A DNA stretch of 64,000 nucleotides, from assembly GCA_022448925.1 (NCBI GenBank), contig JAKVCP010000006.1:1-64000 (forward strand), read 5' to 3'. The translations under genes were made by a program, and so were the position numbers. The notes beneath the pieces were generated by a model, which ran no database searches, was not told the origin of the DNA, and worked only from the letters and a program-made list of their open reading frames with translations. The stretch comes from Paracoccaceae bacterium (lineage in GTDB: Bacteria; Pseudomonadota; Alphaproteobacteria; Rhodobacterales; Rhodobacteraceae). Below, piece after piece: positions 18,575 through 27,381 of the stretch (position 1 is the stretch's first letter; the number at the start of each line of letters is the position of its first letter).

Positions 18575-20449
18575 TTAGACCGTGGCGTGTTCCGCCACAG
18601 TCTTGCTTTGCTCAACCCAGCGGCTGATGACCTGTTTTGCAGCGTCTTCATCGCGCAAATCGACAGCGTGGCGCAGCTCCTTCAGAGCTGTCGCCATTTC
18701 GATCTCGCTCAGGAAGCTGTCCTGGGCACGCAAAATCTTGTTGTGTGGCGTCGTCAGCATATCGGGCGAGATCAAAAGCTCTTCATGCAGTTTTTCCCCG
18801 GGACGCAGACCCGTGATCTGAATTTCTATGTCGCCTTCGGGATGGGCGTCATCGCGAACCGTAAAGCCGGCGCCCTCGATCATCTGACGTGCCAGTTTCT
18901 TGATTGGCACCTGCTCGCCCATGTCCAGAACGAATACGTCTCCGCCGCGCGCAAAAGATCCTGCCAACAGCACCAACCGTGCCGCCTCTGAAATCGTCAT
19001 GAAATATCGTGTGACCGACCCGTGGGTCAATGTTACCGGACCGCCGCGGGCAATCTGCTCTTCGAACAGGGGGATCACAGATCCGCTGGATCCCAGCACG
19101 TTGCCAAATCTGACCATCGAAAACCGAGTGCCAATTGCGCGGGTTGCCAGGTCCTGGATGACCATTTCGGCCAGACGTTTTGACGCCCCCATCACATTTG
19201 TAGGCCGCACTGCCTTGTCCGACGAAACAAGGATGAAGCGTTCGACCCCCGCATCGCGAGCGGCGTCGGCCAGCACCTTTGTACCGATCACGTTGTTGAC
19301 CAGGCCGGCAATCGGATTCGATTGGACAAGAGGCAGATGTTTATAGGCCGCCGCGTGCAAGACAACATCGATATTATGATCCGCCAAGACGCGTTGCATC
19401 AGGCCTTCGTCGCAGACGGACCCAAGAACTGGTATGATTGCCAGGGTCGGCGCAACTTCACGCAGTTCCTTGTCAATGTTGTAAAGCGCCAGTTCTGAAT
19501 GATCGAGAAGCACGATGCAGCTTGGGCGGCAGGCGATCAGCTGGCGGCACAGTTCAGACCCGATCGAGCCCCCCGCTCCGGTAATCAGCAAACGACGACC
19601 GGAATAGGCATGTGTAACACCGGGCAATTCGCTTTCAAGTCGGCTTCGCCCAAGCAGTTGGTCCAGAGAGACAGGCGCCGATTTGGCCGAGATTTCGCCA
19701 TCCCGGATCAGCTCAGCAAAAGATGGCAAGGCATGCACCTCGCAGCCCATTTCGCGTAGTTTATGGGCAATGTGCGTGCGTTTCACATGGCTCGATGATG
19801 GCATGGCCAAGATCACACGGTCCACGCGCTTGGTCGCCACCAGGTCCTTTATTTTGCTTGGAGCATGTACCGGCACGCCTGCGATCACCATGCTTTGCAA
19901 CGTTGGGTTGTCATCTACAAAAGCAACAGGAAGGATCTCGTCGTCGGTACGTAGGGCTGCGATCAGCTGCTGGCCGGTTTGCCCTGCACCGTAGATAAGC
20001 ACGCGCATCCGGCTTTGTCCGCGGCGGTACAGCGACACGACATACTGCCGCAACACAACGCGCCATGCCGCGCATGCCACCAAAAACAGAGATGCAAAAA
20101 TGACAAGAACCGCAATCGGCACAGTTGGCGCGATCACTCCGTTCAGAGCAAAGCCTGTGAAGGCTGTGACTGCGGCATGTGCGGCTGTGCGGGAAATGCC
20201 ACGTGTTTCATAGGCGTTCAATTTGATATGGGGGATGCCAATGTAGATTGAGAAAAGGGCGCCCACGAAGGCCATGGATGCCATCAACGGGAGTGTCGCC
20301 AACAAACTTTCTGTTGTCACCGTGGTTGAGGCATTGAGCATCATCGCCATGGCCATCATCGCAAATACAACAGCAACGTCCATCAGAACAAAAATGATAC
20401 GTTTTTGAGTTCGGTTAAGTCGTGTTGCGAACGTGTATATAAGATCCAT
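18575..20449 (-). CDS. Membrane-bound nucleoside-diphosphate-sugar 4,6-dehydratase (FlaA1/CapD/PglF type)
   Basis: Polysaccharide-biosynthesis enzyme acting on UDP-GlcNAc-like substrates at the inner membrane. Residues about 10-140 contain four or five hydrophobic segments. A first Rossmann-like domain starts at VLIYGAGQTGQQLIAAL (about 150-270). The catalytic SDR domain starts at RRLLITGAGGSIGSELCRQL (about 285-600). The active-site segment SSDKAVRPTNVMGASKRLAE has methionine where classical SDRs have tyrosine, as is normal for this family. Length 624 aa is typical. No other glycan genes are adjacent, so the end product (capsule, O-antigen or glycoprotein sugar) is unknown. Confidence 0.93.
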   Translation of the reverse strand: MDLIYTFATRLNRTQKRIIFVLMDVAVVFAMMAMAMMLNASTTVTTESLLATLPLMASMAFVGALFSIYIGIPHIKLNAYETRGISRTAAHAAVTAFTGFALNGVIAPTVPIAVLVIFASLFLVACAAWRVVLRQYVVSLYRRGQSRMRVLIYGAGQTGQQLIAALRTDDEILPVAFVDDNPTLQSMVIAGVPVHAPSKIKDLVATKRVDRVILAMPSSSHVKRTHIAHKLREMGCEVHALPSFAELIRDGEISAKSAPVSLDQLLGRSRLESELPGVTHAYSGRRLLITGAGGSIGSELCRQLIACRPSCIVLLDHSELALYNIDKELREVAPTLAIIPVLGSVCDEGLMQRVLADHNIDVVLHAAAYKHLPLVQSNPIAGLVNNVIGTKVLADAARDAGVERFILVSSDKAVRPTNVMGASKRLAEMVIQDLATRAIGTRFSMVRFGNVLGSSGSVIPLFEEQIARGGPVTLTHGSVTRYFMTISEAARLVLLAGSFARGGDVFVLDMGEQVPIKKLARQMIEGAGFTVRDDAHPEGDIEIQITGLRPGEKLHEELLISPDMLTTPHNKILRAQDSFLSEIEMATALKELRHAVDLRDEDAAKQVISRWVEQSKTVAEHATV

Positions 20450-20935
20450 TGCACCCCCGTGCCGAAAAAAAATGCAGCCGGTCGTCAGCTAAAATTACGT
20501 ATCACACATCAAAGGCCATAAAGATAAACTGGCACAAAAATACAGTTGTTTGGCAGGATAGTGCTCTGACCCGTGGCCCGTTTATTACGCTCTTGCATAT
20601 GGATGAGGCAAGACTTGTTTTCTGCGCCTGCAAAAATTGGCAGAGTTCTTCTTGTTCCGCTCAGACGACCTCAGAGCAGATTTTTTGCGTTTTTATCCAA
20701 AATAATTGCGTTTTGCTCAATGACGGAGCCCTAACGGCGGTGTTTGGTTTTGTTGAAGATGGGAAACGGTTGTGTTTCGCACATGTGCCTGAACAGGATC
20801 TGGATCCCTTGCACCGGCAAACCACAGTTCTTTGGTCAAACCGCAGATGGCTCTTTTCCCCAGACCGTCTCTGCGCTATGGACCGACCGCCGCGCTAAGT
20901 CGCGCAAGATCCCAAGATCCAAGGAGACCCCTGAT
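20450..20935. other. 486-bp AT-rich divergent promoter region (FlaA1-like / asd)
   Basis: The region is visibly richer in A+T than its neighbours, with T tracts around 20670-20700. It separates two divergent genes and presumably holds both promoters. No box pair is clear enough to call. Open frames here have no recognisable product. AAGGAG at 20921 is the asd ribosome site. Confidence 0.5.
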
Positions 20936-21958
20936 ATGGGCTACAAAGTCGTTGTTGCCGGAGCCACAGGGAACGTGGGCCGTGAAATGTTGAATATTCT
21001 GGCGGAACGCCAGTTCCCCGTGGATGAACTTGCTGTATTGGCAAGCCGCAAATCCTTGGGAACAGAAGTCACATTTGGAGACACGACACTCAAGACGAAG
21101 GATCTGGACACATTTGATTTCTCTGGCTGGGACATGGCGTTGTTTGCTGTCGGGTCGTCGGCAACAAAGGAATATGCCCCCAAGGCAGCCGCTGCGGGAT
21201 GCGTGGTCATCGATAACTCGTCTTTGTATCGGTATGATCCCGACGTGCCGCTCATTGTTCCCGAGGTGAACCCGCAGGCCGTCCATGGGTATGACAGGAA
21301 AAACATTATTGCCAATCCCAACTGTTCAACCGCTCAGATGGTTGTCGCGCTTAAACCGCTGCATGACCGCGCCAAGGTCAAGCGTGTTGTCGTGTCAACG
21401 TACCAGTCGGTATCGGGATCGGGCAAGGACGCGATGGATGAACTGTGGGAACAGACCAAGGCAGTGTACAACCCAGTCAACGACGTGCCGCCGAAAGTCT
21501 ATACAAAGGAAATCGCCTTTAACGTGATCCCGCACATCGATGTGTTTCTGGACGATGGCTCGACCAAGGAAGAATGGAAGATGGTCGCCGAGACCAAAAA
21601 GATCATCGATCCGTCCATCAAGGTCACGGCAACCTGCGTGCGTGTTCCTGTCTTTGTCGGACACTCGGAATCGATCAACGTTGAGACAGAAGACTTTCTT
21701 GATGAAGATGAGGCACGTGACATCCTTCGGGAAAGTCCGGGGATCATGGTGATCGACAAGCGAGAGGATGGCGGCTACGTGACACCAAAGGAATGCGTCG
21801 GGGACTTCGCCACATTCATTAGCCGTTTGCGTCAGGATTCAACGATCGACAATGGGCTCAATTTCTGGTGCGTCAGTGACAACCTTCGCAAAGGCGCAGC
21901 GCTGAATGCCGTTCAGATCGCCGAGCTTCTGGGACGTGAAGTGCTTAAGAAAGGTTAG
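20936..21958 (+). CDS. asd: Aspartate-semialdehyde dehydrogenase
   Basis: NADPH-dependent reduction of aspartyl phosphate to aspartate semialdehyde, the branch point to lysine/DAP, threonine and methionine. The NADP-binding loop VVAGATGNVGREML is at the N-terminus. The catalytic cysteine is in NPNCSTAQMVVALKP, and SVSGSGKDAMDELW and VFVGHSESINVE are conserved substrate-binding parts. The frame is open from 20744, but AAGGAG 9 nt before the ATG at 20936 and the family N-terminus fix the start. 340 aa. A strong hairpin terminator follows. Confidence 0.97.
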   Translation: MGYKVVVAGATGNVGREMLNILAERQFPVDELAVLASRKSLGTEVTFGDTTLKTKDLDTFDFSGWDMALFAVGSSATKEYAPKAAAAGCVVIDNSSLYRYDPDVPLIVPEVNPQAVHGYDRKNIIANPNCSTAQMVVALKPLHDRAKVKRVVVSTYQSVSGSGKDAMDELWEQTKAVYNPVNDVPPKVYTKEIAFNVIPHIDVFLDDGSTKEEWKMVAETKKIIDPSIKVTATCVRVPVFVGHSESINVETEDFLDEDEARDILRESPGIMVIDKREDGGYVTPKECVGDFATFISRLRQDSTIDNGLNFWCVSDNLRKGAALNAVQIAELLGREVLKKG

Positions 21959-21983
21959 AACCAAGTCGCTTTGGGTTTTTGCA

Positions 21984-22012
21984 AAGGGCGCCCTTTTGGG
22001 GCGCCCTTGTCC
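21984..22012 (+). terminator. Terminator after asd
   Basis: AAGGGCGCCC (21984-21993) pairs perfectly with GGGCGCCCTT (21999-22008) around a 5-nt loop, followed by a weak T-rich tail. It starts 25 nt after the asd stop. Confidence 0.8.
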
Positions 22013-22146
22013 TTTGTGGTCCAGACGTCTTCAATTGTGGCGCGATTTGATACTGTTAGCGCTGGTCAGGCATGAAATGGGTCCGAACCGGCCCTCATGC
22101 TGCCCAAAATGCAGTCAAACCTCGTTTGGTCAACGAGGACCCAGCC

Positions 22147-22488
22147 ATGATGATACACCAAGATTTCATGAACGCGCGCCATGCGGCACTGCCAGCGCCG
22201 ATCGACAGTGAAACGCGCGTTTTGCTGTATAGCTTTCTGAGCCCAATCCTGGAAACCGCAGAAAGCTGGTCGGACCTGCGCGCAAAGCTGGCTGCCAAGG
22301 GCTATGATGTGACGTTTCGTGCGGGCCGTATGGTGCTGACCAGGGCCGATTCGGGCGTGGCAGTTTGCACAGGCCGCGCAATGGGCACCCCCTTGCGCTC
22401 TCTCGCAGCGCGCATTGGCCGTCCCTGCATTAAGGTTAATGCGGATGGCGTGTCCGGAGATCTGTCCTACGCGCGCGATATGTCCTGA
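22147..22488 (+). CDS. Hypothetical protein, 113 aa
   Basis: Small soluble protein. The segment WSDLRAKLAAKGYDVTFRAG followed by RMVLTRADSG suggests one alpha-beta domain of about 60 residues, of a kind I recall in other Rhodobacterales hypotheticals. No function can be assigned. The ATG at 22147 has GAGGAC about 6 nt upstream. The longer frame from 22072 has no ribosome site. Codon use fits the neighbourhood. It is a single gene between two intergenic gaps. Confidence 0.65.
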   Translation: MMIHQDFMNARHAALPAPIDSETRVLLYSFLSPILETAESWSDLRAKLAAKGYDVTFRAGRMVLTRADSGVAVCTGRAMGTPLRSLAARIGRPCIKVNADGVSGDLSYARDMS

Positions 22489-22743
22489 CAGGTTTTCCAG
22501 ATCTGTCGTATGGTTGCAGCCCATAGGTCAGCATGCGGGTTTGCGCCGTCCGTCCCGGGCAGATCCTGCCCATGGCTAAGCAAAGGCGCGGCTGCACACC
22601 AAGGGTGGTCCGGATTGTGCATGATGATCAAGACTTGCTGCAAATTTGCTGAGAATTTCCAGAACGTGGGATAGCGCGCCTAACGATTTCGGAACACTCC
22701 GTTGCCAAGATCCTCCTCAGGGTTGGGAAATGGAACGGGAACA

Positions 22744-23136
22744 ATGCAACAGGGCGTGCACATTTTGACACTGCGGGAACGGCCAAGGTATGACGGCTCT
22801 CAGATTGAAGCACTGAAACAGCAACTTGGTGGTCCAGCCGCCGAAGATCTGGTTTGCCGTGCGGCAGAGGAACTTTCGCTTCGGATCAGCGCGTTGGAAC
22901 GGTTTCACGCGGCCGGGGATGATATCGGGGTGCGAAAAACGGCACGTGGCTTGACGGGGATTGCCTATCAGATCGGTCTTCACGGTGTGAGCGATGTGGC
23001 AAGTGATGTTGAGCATTGCGCCGCACGCGAAGGTTTGGCGGCTCATGTTGCGCAGGCGGCCACTCTTGCGCGCCTTGTTCGGGTGGCGGAAACCTCATTG
23101 ATGAAAATCTGGGACATCGGAGAAGAGGTGCCCTAG
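22744..23136 (+). CDS. Hypothetical helical protein, possibly a degenerate Hpt-like domain
   Basis: 130-residue, mostly helical protein. Residues about 40-115 have the size and helix pattern of a histidine-phosphotransfer domain (RISALERFHAAGDD then VRKTARGLTGIAYQIGL). The expected phosphorylatable histidine of an H-x-L-K-G motif is absent (TARGLTGIA), so phosphotransfer is not supported. It lies 158 nt upstream of the M17 aminopeptidase on the same strand. The ATG at 22744 has only a weak GGGAA upstream, so the start is uncertain. Confidence 0.6.
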   Translation: MQQGVHILTLRERPRYDGSQIEALKQQLGGPAAEDLVCRAAEELSLRISALERFHAAGDDIGVRKTARGLTGIAYQIGLHGVSDVASDVEHCAAREGLAAHVAQAATLARLVRVAETSLMKIWDIGEEVP

Positions 23137-23294
23137 GCTGCATCCCATCCGCAGGTAAGGCACTGTTGATCTCTGCCGGTCACTTGCGCGCAGCACCGCG
23201 TTGGATCAGCTGGGGGGCTTTGCCGCCAACCCCCTTGCAGAGGGCGCTGTAACCACTAGGCTTCGTGTCGACACGAAACGCCATGTGAGAGCCC

Positions 23295-24683
23295 ATGCCC
23301 CTGACCTTTGCTGTACCCAGCGCAGACGCGCTGCCCTTGACCGTCCTGTCCCCGTCAGACGTCGATACATGGCTGAGTCAGGCCTCGGATGCTTCGGCGG
23401 CCTGGGTGAGAGCCACAGGTTTTTCCGGCGCGATCGGAGAGGCTGTCTTGATTCCAGGGGCCTCTGGCGCGCCTGTTGCCGCGCTCGCCGGCATCGGATC
23501 AGAGCGTCATCGGGATCGCACGCGCTTTGTGCTTGCTGCATGCGTTTCCCATCTGAAGTCGGGCACATATGTATTGCAGCCAGAGGGATTGACTGGCCTT
23601 GATCTTCAGTCTGAAGCGCTGGGCTGGTTGCTGACCGGGTATGCCTATGATCGCTACAAAGCGCAGTCCGGAGCCAAGGCGCAACTTGTTGCTCCTGACG
23701 GTGTGGATGCGGCGTTGGTCGAACGCTTGGCCGCAGCCGAAGGTCTGACCCGTGATCTGATCAACACACCGGCCAACGATATGGGCCCGTCGGCGCTGGA
23801 AACCATGGCAACGGATCTGGCACGGACCTTTGGCGCGACCTGCGACGTGACACGGGGGGATGCGCTTTTGTCGGCAAACTTTCCGATGATCCATGCAGTC
23901 GGCCGCGCCGCCTCGGATGCACCGCGACTGATTGATATGCGTTGGGGCCAACACGGTCCGACGCTGACGCTGGTGGGCAAGGGCGTGTGCTTTGACACAG
24001 GCGGACTGAACCTGAAGCCCGGAGGCTCCATGGCCTTGATGAAAAAGGATATGGGCGGCGCAGCAAACGTTTTGGGTCTGGCACAGATGATCATGGCTGC
24101 AGATCTGCCAGTGCGCCTGCGTGTCTTGATCCCGGCAGTTGAAAACAGCGTCGCAGGGGCCAGCTTTCGACCCGGTGACATCCTGAAGAGCCGCAAGGGT
24201 TTGACCGTCGAGATCAACAACACAGACGCCGAAGGCAGGCTCGTTTTGGCCGATGCCCTGACCCTCGGCGATGAAGAGACCCCCGATGCGATGATCTCCA
24301 TGGCGACGCTGACCGGAGCGGCGCGTGTGGCAGTTGGGCCTGACCTTGCCCCCTTTTTCACAGATGCCGAAGACGTCGCAACTGCCCTGATTAATGCCGC
24401 ACCGCGCATGGCAGACCCGGTTTGGCGCATGCCGTTCTGGTCCCCCTACGAGCAGATGATCGAGCCCGGCATCGCTGATCTCGATAACGCGCCGGGTGGC
24501 GGGCAGGCTGGTGCGATCACCGCCGCACTCTTCTTGCGACGCTTTGTTACCCATGCGCCACGCTACGCGCATTTTGATATCTACGGGTGGCAGCAACGCG
24601 CCGCACCCGGACGCAGCAAAGGTGGATTGGGCCAGGGCGCCCGCGCGATCTTTGCAGCCTTGCCGCAAGTGCTGGGGCTGTGA
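23295..24683 (+). CDS. M17 leucyl aminopeptidase family protein
   Basis: Two-metal cytosolic aminopeptidase that removes N-terminal residues from peptides. The metal-binding/catalytic signatures are KGVCFDTGGLNLKPGGSM, MKKDMGGAANVLG and NTDAEGRLVLADAL. SMATLTGAARVAVGPDLAPFF is the conserved carbonate-binding region. 462 aa matches the shorter PepA/PepB-like members. The stop TGA overlaps the GTG start of the next gene (GTGA), giving translational coupling to the NlpC/P60 gene. Confidence 0.94.
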   Translation: MPLTFAVPSADALPLTVLSPSDVDTWLSQASDASAAWVRATGFSGAIGEAVLIPGASGAPVAALAGIGSERHRDRTRFVLAACVSHLKSGTYVLQPEGLTGLDLQSEALGWLLTGYAYDRYKAQSGAKAQLVAPDGVDAALVERLAAAEGLTRDLINTPANDMGPSALETMATDLARTFGATCDVTRGDALLSANFPMIHAVGRAASDAPRLIDMRWGQHGPTLTLVGKGVCFDTGGLNLKPGGSMALMKKDMGGAANVLGLAQMIMAADLPVRLRVLIPAVENSVAGASFRPGDILKSRKGLTVEINNTDAEGRLVLADALTLGDEETPDAMISMATLTGAARVAVGPDLAPFFTDAEDVATALINAAPRMADPVWRMPFWSPYEQMIEPGIADLDNAPGGGQAGAITAALFLRRFVTHAPRYAHFDIYGWQQRAAPGRSKGGLGQGARAIFAALPQVLGL

Positions 24684-25618
24684 CGTTCGATCGGCGCATT
24701 TGGCCGGTTAACGACCGTGTCGTGGCTTATTGGCTGGCAGACCGTTTTCCAGGAAGGATGCCGGTCCGCCCCGCTGATCACATCGTCTCGGTTCCTGTTC
24801 TCGACCTGAGCTTGTCGCCTGGCGGGCGTCGCGATCGACAACTTCTGTATGGATGGTCCTTTGCCGTCCTTGAACGCTGCGATGATTTTGCTTTTGGCCT
24901 CTGTCCAGCGGCTGACTATGTCGGCTGGGTTGCCGCAAACGCGCTGTCGCCTTCTGACAACCGGACACCAGCGACCGCGGCGGTCCTTGGCAGGCAAACC
25001 CATGCATATGAACGACCCGACATGAAATCCCGTGATGTGGCCGCGCTGCCATTTTCGTCTCTTGTGGTCAAGGGTCGGACGCAGGGACGTTTCGCGCAAA
25101 CTGAAATTGGCTGGGTGCCAGTCTCTCACCTCGACGGAAAAAGATTTGAGGACCCAACACAAGTCGCACGCCTGTTCTTGGGGGCCCCGTACCTTTGGGG
25201 CGGGAACAGCGCTTTTGGGATCGATTGTTCCGGCCTGGTGCAAAGCGCAATGAACGCCTGTGGCCTGTCTTGCCCAGCAGACAGTGACCTGCAAGAGGCC
25301 GAACTCGGTCACACTCTGCCCCCTGGTACGCCATACGCCGCCAACGACCTCTTGTTCTGGAAAGGTCATGTGGCGCTGGTCGTTGACCCCGTGATGCTCA
25401 TCCACGCGAACGCGTACCACATGGCAGTCGCATACGAACCGATCACACAGGCCATCGCTCGGATCGAAGCACAGGGCGATGGTCCCGTCACCCGCCACGC
25501 CCGGATTGACCTGGCCGGCTGCAATCGCTCAATTCCTGCCAAACCTTTTCATCTTTCCAAAAATACTCACAATCCAGACACCCGAAATCACGCCACCCCC
25601 GCAGGAGACAGAGCATGA
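24680..25618 (+). CDS. NlpC/P60 (C40) cell-wall peptidase with SH3-like region
   Basis: Cysteine peptidase expected to cut gamma-D-Glu-meso-DAP bonds in murein peptides. It starts at a GTG (24680) overlapping the aminopeptidase stop. Bacterial SH3-like segments occupy about residues 25-160. The catalytic domain has Cys in GIDCSGLVQSA, His in KGHVALVVD and the third residue in HANAYHMAVAYEP. Family members usually end shortly after the ARIEAQGDGPVT-like segment. Here the frame runs about 40 residues further through a dispersed intergenic repeat (25548-25570) to a stop overlapping the agmatinase start, so the tail is odd. Coupling with an M17 peptidase suggests murein-peptide recycling (inference). 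Confidence 0.88.
   Translation: MTFDRRIWPVNDRVVAYWLADRFPGRMPVRPADHIVSVPVLDLSLSPGGRRDRQLLYGWSFAVLERCDDFAFGLCPAADYVGWVAANALSPSDNRTPATAAVLGRQTHAYERPDMKSRDVAALPFSSLVVKGRTQGRFAQTEIGWVPVSHLDGKRFEDPTQVARLFLGAPYLWGGNSAFGIDCSGLVQSAMNACGLSCPADSDLQEAELGHTLPPGTPYAANDLLFWKGHVALVVDPVMLIHANAYHMAVAYEPITQAIARIEAQGDGPVTRHARIDLAGCNRSIPAKPFHLSKNTHNPDTRNHATPAGDRA
25548..25570 (-). repeat. Dispersed 23-bp Rhodobacterales-type motif, copy 1
   Basis: On the minus strand this reads GTGAGTATTTTTGGAAAGAT then GAA, identical over 23 nt to 58204-58226 on the plus strand. It lies inside the 3' extension of the NlpC/P60 frame, 45 nt before the agmatinase start. Confidence 0.8.
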
Positions 25619-26583
25619 CCAGCGATCCGTTTTTTCACCCGGTTTCCGGCATGGACTTGCCTCGGTTCGCGGGTGTCCCCAGCTTCATGCGTTTGCCGCA
25701 TGTTGCTCCATCGCATGCCCGTTTTGCAGAGGTCCAGCTCGGCATTGTCGGCGTGCCATGGGACAGTGGCACCACCAATCGGCCCGGACCGCGCCACGGT
25801 CCTCGGCAATTGCGCGATGCCTCAACCATGATCCGCGCCCAGCACCCGGTCACCGGGGTGCGCCCGTTTGACATCGTGTCCTGCGCCGACTTGGGAGATG
25901 TTGGACCGAACCCGGCGGATATCCACGACAGCATGGCCCGTATCACCCGGTTCTTTGACACCCTCGCCGAGGCCGGGATCACGCCAATGACAGCCGGTGG
26001 CGATCATCTGTGCTCTTTGCCGATCCTGCGCAGCCTCGGACGCAAGACGCCACTGGGCATGATTCACTTCGACAGCCATACCGATTTGTTTCACTCATAC
26101 TTCGAAGGCACCATGTACACGCATGGAACGCCCTTCAGACGTGCTGTTGAGGAAGGGCTGTTGGATCCCAAGCGGGTTTGCATGATCGGTATCCGAGGGT
26201 CCGCCTACGATACTGAGGACCGTGATTTTGCAAACAGCGTGGGGATCCGCGTCATCCCGATTGAGGAATTCCACGATCGTGGCGTCAAGGACGTTATGGC
26301 CGAAGCCCGCGCGATAGCAGGATCCGGGGAAACCTATATCAGCTATGATATCGATTTTGTGGATCCGACTTTTGCGCCGGGCACCGGCACACCCGAGGTT
26401 GGGGGGCCGAACAGCTATCAAGCCTTGCAAGTCGTTCGGGAACTTGAAGGTGTCAAAATCGTCGGCGCCGACATGGTAGAGGTCTCGCCTCCTTTCGACA
26501 CCACGGGTAACACTGCGTTTCTTGCTGTCTCGATCATGTTCGAACTGATGTGCGTCATGGCACCGCAAATCGCCCGGTCCTGA
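25615..26583 (+). CDS. speB: Agmatinase / ureohydrolase family protein
   Basis: Mn2+-dependent hydrolase of the arginase-agmatinase family that releases urea from a guanidino substrate. Metal-binding blocks are MTAGGDHLCSLP, MIHFDSHTDLFH and YISYDIDFVDPTFAPGTGTP. 322 aa is the agmatinase/guanidinobutyrase length. The family cannot be separated reliably by eye, so agmatine is the default substrate and guanidinobutyrate or another guanidino acid is possible; the symbol is tentative. The ATG overlaps the upstream stop (ATGA) and GGAG lies 7 nt before it. Confidence 0.87.
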   Translation: MTSDPFFHPVSGMDLPRFAGVPSFMRLPHVAPSHARFAEVQLGIVGVPWDSGTTNRPGPRHGPRQLRDASTMIRAQHPVTGVRPFDIVSCADLGDVGPNPADIHDSMARITRFFDTLAEAGITPMTAGGDHLCSLPILRSLGRKTPLGMIHFDSHTDLFHSYFEGTMYTHGTPFRRAVEEGLLDPKRVCMIGIRGSAYDTEDRDFANSVGIRVIPIEEFHDRGVKDVMAEARAIAGSGETYISYDIDFVDPTFAPGTGTPEVGGPNSYQALQVVRELEGVKIVGADMVEVSPPFDTTGNTAFLAVSIMFELMCVMAPQIARS

Positions 26584-26712
26584 CGCAGGTCTGGCGAAGT
26601 CCGCCTGCCCCTCGCCCCCTCGCTGCCAGGGTCGAGCAGATCAGCGCCGAGGCACGAGGGGCAAAAGACCGCTTCTTGCCTCAGTCAACATGTGCCTCAG
26701 GTAGCATGTGCC

Positions 26713-27084
26713 TTAATCAACCGAGCGGATCAGTTTGCGCTCGAGAACGCGCAGGACTGCGCGCAAGTCGCTCCCGCGTTTCAGCACTTGGCCATCCATG
26801 CCGATCACGGCATATTGGCCCTGTCGGTTGCGCAGCTTGGGTCGTTTCTCGATTTTGTACAACGGATGTTCAGCGGTGCGCCGAAAAATCGAGAACACGG
26901 CAACATCGCGCAGGGCCGATATTCCATAATCCCGCCATTCGCCTGCTGCGACCATACGGCCATAAATCGGCATGATGACGTTCAGCTCTGTCCGGTGAAA
27001 CGAGACCTGCTCCGGTGCTCCGGGCCTGTCGGGAAACGGGGTCAAACTGTTCATGCCATCAGCGTGACGCTGTTTTGTCGACAT
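26713..27084 (-). CDS. DUF2794 domain protein
   Basis: Alphaproteobacterial protein of unknown function. The whole DUF2794 domain is visible: IMPIYGRMVAAGEWRDYGIS, AVFSIFRRTAEHPLYKIEKR, and RQGQYAVIGMDGQVLKRGSD. 123 aa is typical. The ATG at 27084 has GAGG 6 nt upstream; a second ATG at 27054 has no ribosome site. It is divergent from hisS, sharing a 297-bp intergenic region. Confidence 0.92.
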   Translation of the reverse strand: MSTKQRHADGMNSLTPFPDRPGAPEQVSFHRTELNVIMPIYGRMVAAGEWRDYGISALRDVAVFSIFRRTAEHPLYKIEKRPKLRNRQGQYAVIGMDGQVLKRGSDLRAVLRVLERKLIRSVD

Positions 27085-27381
27085 TTCAAGCCTCGGCTGC
27101 GCTGCTGTGCTGTGTCATATGCGCATATCTCGGCGAATGAGACCCGTCTGCCGCGGGATTGAAGCTGCCCCAAGGCCGCGGCGGCTTGTCTGTATCTCGC
27201 ACCTTGCACGCCGCACCTTGGGGATGGCGGGTGCGGGAAAGCGGGCAGTCCTTTCCATTCCGCTGTCGGGGTCAAGCGGCGATCGTGGAAGAAACGCGCC
27301 GGGGCCCGGTGCGGTCGCTTGCCCCGAGGGCCCAGTCCTTATACACGAGGCCGCGAACCGTTCCGGAACTGGATCCTACCG
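27085..27381. other. 297-bp divergent region (DUF2794 / hisS)
   Basis: It presumably carries the hisSZG promoter. I see no T-box, leader peptide with consecutive His codons or terminator hairpin that would indicate attenuation. Open frames in it have no recognisable product. Confidence 0.5.
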
